From NCBI GenBank assembly GCA_964449135.1, contig CAYUXZ010000014.1:1-57430 (forward strand): a stretch of DNA of 57,430 nucleotides. The letters are read 5' to 3'. The notes under the pieces were generated by a model. The model had not been told where the DNA came from and did no database searches. It was given only the letters and a program-made list of their open reading frames with translations. Positions 53,304 to 57,430 of the stretch are shown one piece after another. Positions within the stretch are counted from its first letter, which is position 1. Each line of letters opens with the position of its first letter. Both the position numbers and the translations under genes were made by a program. The stretch is from SZAS-103 sp964449135 (GTDB lineage: Bacteria > Pseudomonadota > Gammaproteobacteria > Xanthomonadales > Xanthomonadaceae).

Positions 53304-54239
53304 ATGGCCCAGAGCGTGCACGATTTCGAGGACGACCCGCGCAACGCGGACATACTGATTCACGTCAACGGCGAACTGAAACCGCGCGCGCAGGCGATGG
53401 TGTCGGTGTTCGACTCGGGTTTCGTGCTGGGCGATGGCGTCTGGGAGGGCTTGCGCGTGCTCGGCGGTCAGCCGCTGTTCCTCGACCAGCATCTGGACCG
53501 GCTCTACGAAGGCGCAAAGGCGCTCGCGCTGGACATCGGCATTGATCGCGACGCCCTCGCCCGCGCGCTCTACGAATTGCTCGCAGCGAACCGGATGACC
53601 GACGACGTGCACGTGCGGTTGATGGTCACCCGCGGCGTCAAGCGCACGCCCTACCAGGATCCGCGCGCCTGCATCGGTCCGGCGACGATCGTGATGGTCC
53701 CCGAGCACAAGAAACCGCGGCCCGAACTGATCGAGCGCGGCCTGAAACTGTTCACCGTGCACGTGCGCCGCGGCTACCCGGACGTGCAGGACCCGAAGCT
53801 TAATTCGCACAGCAAGCTCAACTGCATCACCGCCTGCATCCAGGCCTACACGGCCGGCGCGGACGAGGCGCTGATGCTCGATCCGCACGGCTTCGTCGCG
53901 ACATGCAATTCGACCCACTTCTTCATCGTCCGCCGCGGCGAGATCTGGACTTCGAGCGGCGATTACTGCCTCGGCGGCATCACCCGTGCGAATGTGCTGC
54001 GGCTGTGCCGTCGCGAGGGCATCCCTGCGTTCGAACGCAACTTCAGCCTCACCGACGTCTATGGCGCGGACGAAGCCTTCACCACGGGCACGTTCGCGGG
54101 CGTCGTGCCGGTGCGCGAGATTGACGGCCGCGAGATTGGTGACGGAAAGCGCGGGCCGATGGTCGAAAAACTGCAAGGTCTGTATCGCGCGCTCGCGCAA
54201 GACGATGCCGCGGCGCGCGCGGTGCAACGACTCGCATGA
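53304..54239 (+). CDS. Class IV aminotransferase (branched-chain / D-amino-acid / aminodeoxychorismate lyase family)
   Basis: PLP enzyme of fold type IV, 311 aa. Key features: VSVFDSGFVLGDGVWEGLRVLGG near residues 33-55, Arg in VRLMVTRGVKR near 105-115, the lysine in LNSHSKLNCITACIQAYTAGADEALMLDPHGFVATCNSTHFF (near 170-210), GDYCLGGITRANVLRLCRREGI near 220-240, and TGTFAGVVPVREIDGR near 267-283. Best matched to branched-chain aminotransferase-like proteins, but the substrate cannot be assigned. Its stop overlaps the sulfotransferase start (ATGA), so both probably share a pathway or transcript. It is divergent from thrS. Confidence 0.85.
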   Translation: MAQSVHDFEDDPRNADILIHVNGELKPRAQAMVSVFDSGFVLGDGVWEGLRVLGGQPLFLDQHLDRLYEGAKALALDIGIDRDALARALYELLAANRMTDDVHVRLMVTRGVKRTPYQDPRACIGPATIVMVPEHKKPRPELIERGLKLFTVHVRRGYPDVQDPKLNSHSKLNCITACIQAYTAGADEALMLDPHGFVATCNSTHFFIVRRGEIWTSSGDYCLGGITRANVLRLCRREGIPAFERNFSLTDVYGADEAFTTGTFAGVVPVREIDGREIGDGKRGPMVEKLQGLYRALAQDDAAARAVQRLA

Positions 54240-54982
54240 TCGTCGCGACTACGGATATGCCGCTCCGGATCGCCATGTGGAGCGGCCCGCGCAACATCTC
54301 CACCGCGATGATGCGCGCCTGGGAGAACCGCGGCGACTGCGCGGTCAGCGACGAGCCGCTGTACGCGGCCTACCTCGCGGCGACCGGAATCGATCATCCG
54401 ATGCGCGAGGAAGTGATCGCCGCAGGCGACATCGATTCCGACCACGTGATCCGCGCCCTGCTGGGCCCGGTGCCGGAGGGAAAGCCGCTCTGGTACCAGA
54501 AACACATGGCCCACCATCTGCTGCCCGGAATGGATCGCGCCTGGATCGCAGGGCTGGCGAATGTGCTGCTGATCCGCGATCCGCGCGAAGTCGTCGCGTC
54601 GTACCTGAAAGCGCGGGCGGCGGTCACGCCCGAGGACATCGGCCTGCCGCAGCAGATGGAGCTGTTCCGCATGTTGTCGGATGCGGACACGCAGCCGCCG
54701 ATCATCGACGCCAGCGATTTCCTGCGAGCGCCCGAAGCGCACCTGCGCGCGCTGTGCGAATCGTTCGGCATCGGTTTCACCGATCGCATGTTGCATTGGC
54801 CGGCCGGACCGCGCGCGAGCGACGGCGTCTGGGCGCCGCACTGGTACGCACAGGTCTGGAAGTCCGCCGGATTCGATCCGTGGCAACCGCGCGAATCGCA
54901 TCTGTCCGGCGAAGGCGCGCGTGTCGCCGATGCTTGCATGACGCACTACGAAGCGCTACACGCGCGACGGCTACGAGTGTGA
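54236..54982 (+). CDS. Sulfotransferase family protein
   Basis: 248-aa protein with the PAPS-binding 5'-phosphosulfate motif WSGPRNISTAMMRAWENRG near residues 15-33 and the 3'-phosphate motif LIRDPREVVASYLKAR near 116-131. Histidines in WYQKHMAHHLLP near 85-97 may be catalytic. This type of sulfotransferase is often adjacent to a class IV aminotransferase in Proteobacteria; the acceptor is unknown. It is translationally coupled to the preceding gene. Confidence 0.85.
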   Translation: MIVATTDMPLRIAMWSGPRNISTAMMRAWENRGDCAVSDEPLYAAYLAATGIDHPMREEVIAAGDIDSDHVIRALLGPVPEGKPLWYQKHMAHHLLPGMDRAWIAGLANVLLIRDPREVVASYLKARAAVTPEDIGLPQQMELFRMLSDADTQPPIIDASDFLRAPEAHLRALCESFGIGFTDRMLHWPAGPRASDGVWAPHWYAQVWKSAGFDPWQPRESHLSGEGARVADACMTHYEALHARRLRV

Positions 54983-55039
54983 ATCATGCTCGCGTAGCCA
55001 CCCACCGACACGCAGGGACAAATTCGGGACGGTAGAAAC

Positions 55040-55064
55040 AAAAAACCCGGCAAATTGGCCGGGG
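55040..55064 (-). terminator. Terminator of tRNA-Val
   Basis: Minus-strand hairpin CCCGGC/GCCGGG (55046-55051 and 55058-55063 on the plus strand) followed by TTTTTT, about 35 bp after the tRNA 3' end. Confidence 0.8.
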
Positions 55065-55098
55065 ATTTCGCAAAATCTGACTCGTAAGTCATTGATTT

Positions 55099-55173
55099 TG
55101 GTGGGCGGTACAGGGTTCGAACCTGTGACCCCTACCATGTCAAGGTAGTGCTCTACCGCTGAGCTAACCGCCC
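55099..55173 (-). tRNA. tRNA-Val (anticodon GAC)
   Basis: 75-nt cloverleaf with encoded CCA. Acceptor GGGCGGT pairs with ACCGCCC, D-arm GCTC..GAGC, anticodon stem CTACC/GGTAG with loop TTGACAT giving anticodon GAC, and T-loop GGTTCGAACC. Confidence 0.95.
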
Positions 55174-55239
55174 ACAAGCCCTGCGGAATCGCAGGGGCGC
55201 GCATGGTACCACGCGCTCGGCGCGCGGCCAAACCGCGCA

Positions 55240-55929
55240 TCACTCTTTGTGCTTGAAGTATTTGCGCTCGGCCCAGCGCACGATCCGGCGCAGCAACAGC
55301 GGCAGCGTCGCCAGTCCGAGCAACACGCCGATCAGTCCCGGCGACAGGATGTCGCCGGGCTTGTGGATCGTCGCCAGCTGCGTGCCGGCGAACACATAGG
55401 CCGCTTCCAGCGGGAGCAGTCCCAGCGCGCTGACCCACCAGAACGTGAAGGCGCGCATCGTGGTCAGGCCCATCAACAGGTTCGCGAGCCAGAACGGAAA
55501 CACCGGCACCATCCGCAGCGCGAACAGGTAGAACGCGCCTTCCTCGCGCAGGCCGGCGTGGATCGGCGCGAGGCGCGTGCCGAAGCGGCGCTCTACCGCG
55601 GCGTGGAACAGGTAGCGCGACACCAGGAACCCGGCCAGCGCGCCGCTCGAAGCCGACACCGCGGCGAGCAGCAGTCCCCACCAGAAACCGAACAGCGCGC
55701 CCGCGATCAGCGTTAGCGCGCCCGCGACCGGCAGCGACACCGCGGCGGTCAGCACGTACAGCAGGAAATACGCGACGATCACCTGGGTCGGCGCGTCGTC
55801 CACCGCCTCGTGCAGTGTGCCCATCGCGTCGCGCAGTGCCTCGAACAGCGCGGCTTCGCCGACATGCATCGCCGCGAACACGCCGCACACGATCAACACG
55901 GCCAGCGCGATCGCGAGCACGGGCTTCAC
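55240..55929 (-). CDS. TVP38/TMEM64 family membrane protein
   Basis: Integral membrane protein with a VTT (DedA-like) domain, 229 aa. Membrane segments near residues 5-22, 49-70, 78-105, 135-155, 165-187 and 195-215. The family motif appears as AGALFGFWWGLLLAAVSASSGALAGFLVSRYLFH near 80-113 and the G-x-F-x-x-RMVPVFPFWLANLLMG near 135-160. Function is probably lipid scrambling or transport related; unproven here. It lies 49 bp downstream of uvrB on the same strand. Confidence 0.9.
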   Translation of the reverse strand: MKPVLAIALAVLIVCGVFAAMHVGEAALFEALRDAMGTLHEAVDDAPTQVIVAYFLLYVLTAAVSLPVAGALTLIAGALFGFWWGLLLAAVSASSGALAGFLVSRYLFHAAVERRFGTRLAPIHAGLREEGAFYLFALRMVPVFPFWLANLLMGLTTMRAFTFWWVSALGLLPLEAAYVFAGTQLATIHKPGDILSPGLIGVLLGLATLPLLLRRIVRWAERKYFKHKE

Positions 55930-55978
55930 GGACGAGCCCCCGGCTGGGTGCGGCGATATGCGATCGTCGTGCGCCTGT

Positions 55979-57430
<1,452 letters not shown>

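Overview
High-GC Gammaproteobacterium chromosome, most likely a Lysobacterales/Xanthomonadales member of the Rhodanobacteraceae type. Grounds: class II DAHP synthase, an IhfA-MerR gene pair, the thrS-infC-rpmI-rplT-pheS-pheT-ihfA order, the propionate (methylcitrate) genes, and the TPR-bearing winged-helix regulator. The genus assignment is inference from gene content. No rRNA, CRISPR array or IS element was found.

Layout. 1-4.8 kb (minus strand): 2-methylcitrate synthase, a small membrane protein, methylisocitrate lyase, malate dehydrogenase and a class I aminotransferase. 4.9-7.3 kb: a plus-strand operon of three exported proteins, including an M48 metalloprotease. 7.4-19.5 kb: housekeeping genes (cyclophilin, typA with a frameshift, a BNR-repeat exported protein, DAHP synthase, a dsbB/acylphosphatase/tlpA/yihY group, wrbA, an asparaginase-like protein). 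19.7-22.6 kb: a secreted PKD-containing metalloprotease-like protein, a 533-bp non-coding stretch with two inverted repeats, and sufT. 23-27.6 kb: the pnt transhydrogenase genes, split by an oppositely oriented sigma factor/membrane regulator/DUF3106 operon. 27.7-35.9 kb: DUF1631 protein, nitroreductase, 5'-3' exonuclease, NUDIX hydrolase, a low-GC Cys-rich lipoprotein segment bounded by 7-bp repeats, prolyl aminopeptidase, and a CadC-like regulator.

36.3-45.3 kb: a 9-kb genomic island in the 3' end of tRNA-Pro(GGG). A P4-type integrase sits next to the tRNA. A 12-bp copy of the tRNA 3' end lies at the far boundary, and iterated GTTGCCCCCA sites occur near both ends. Cargo: a single-polypeptide type IIG-like restriction-modification enzyme, a second tyrosine recombinase with two small DNA-binding proteins, and a 352-aa protein I do not recognise. 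A five-unit tandem repeat of about 50 bp abuts the distal boundary on the chromosomal side.

45.5-53.2 kb (minus strand): the translation operon thrS-infC-rpmI-rplT-pheS-pheT-ihfA-merR. Its control elements look unusual: a threonine leader peptide (MSTTTDHR) plus an intrinsic terminator ahead of thrS, an ATC start for infC, and a three-way-junction RNA ahead of rpmI. 53.3-57.4 kb: aminotransferase class IV and sulfotransferase, tRNA-Val(GAC), a TVP38-family membrane protein, and the 3' part of uvrB running off the window.
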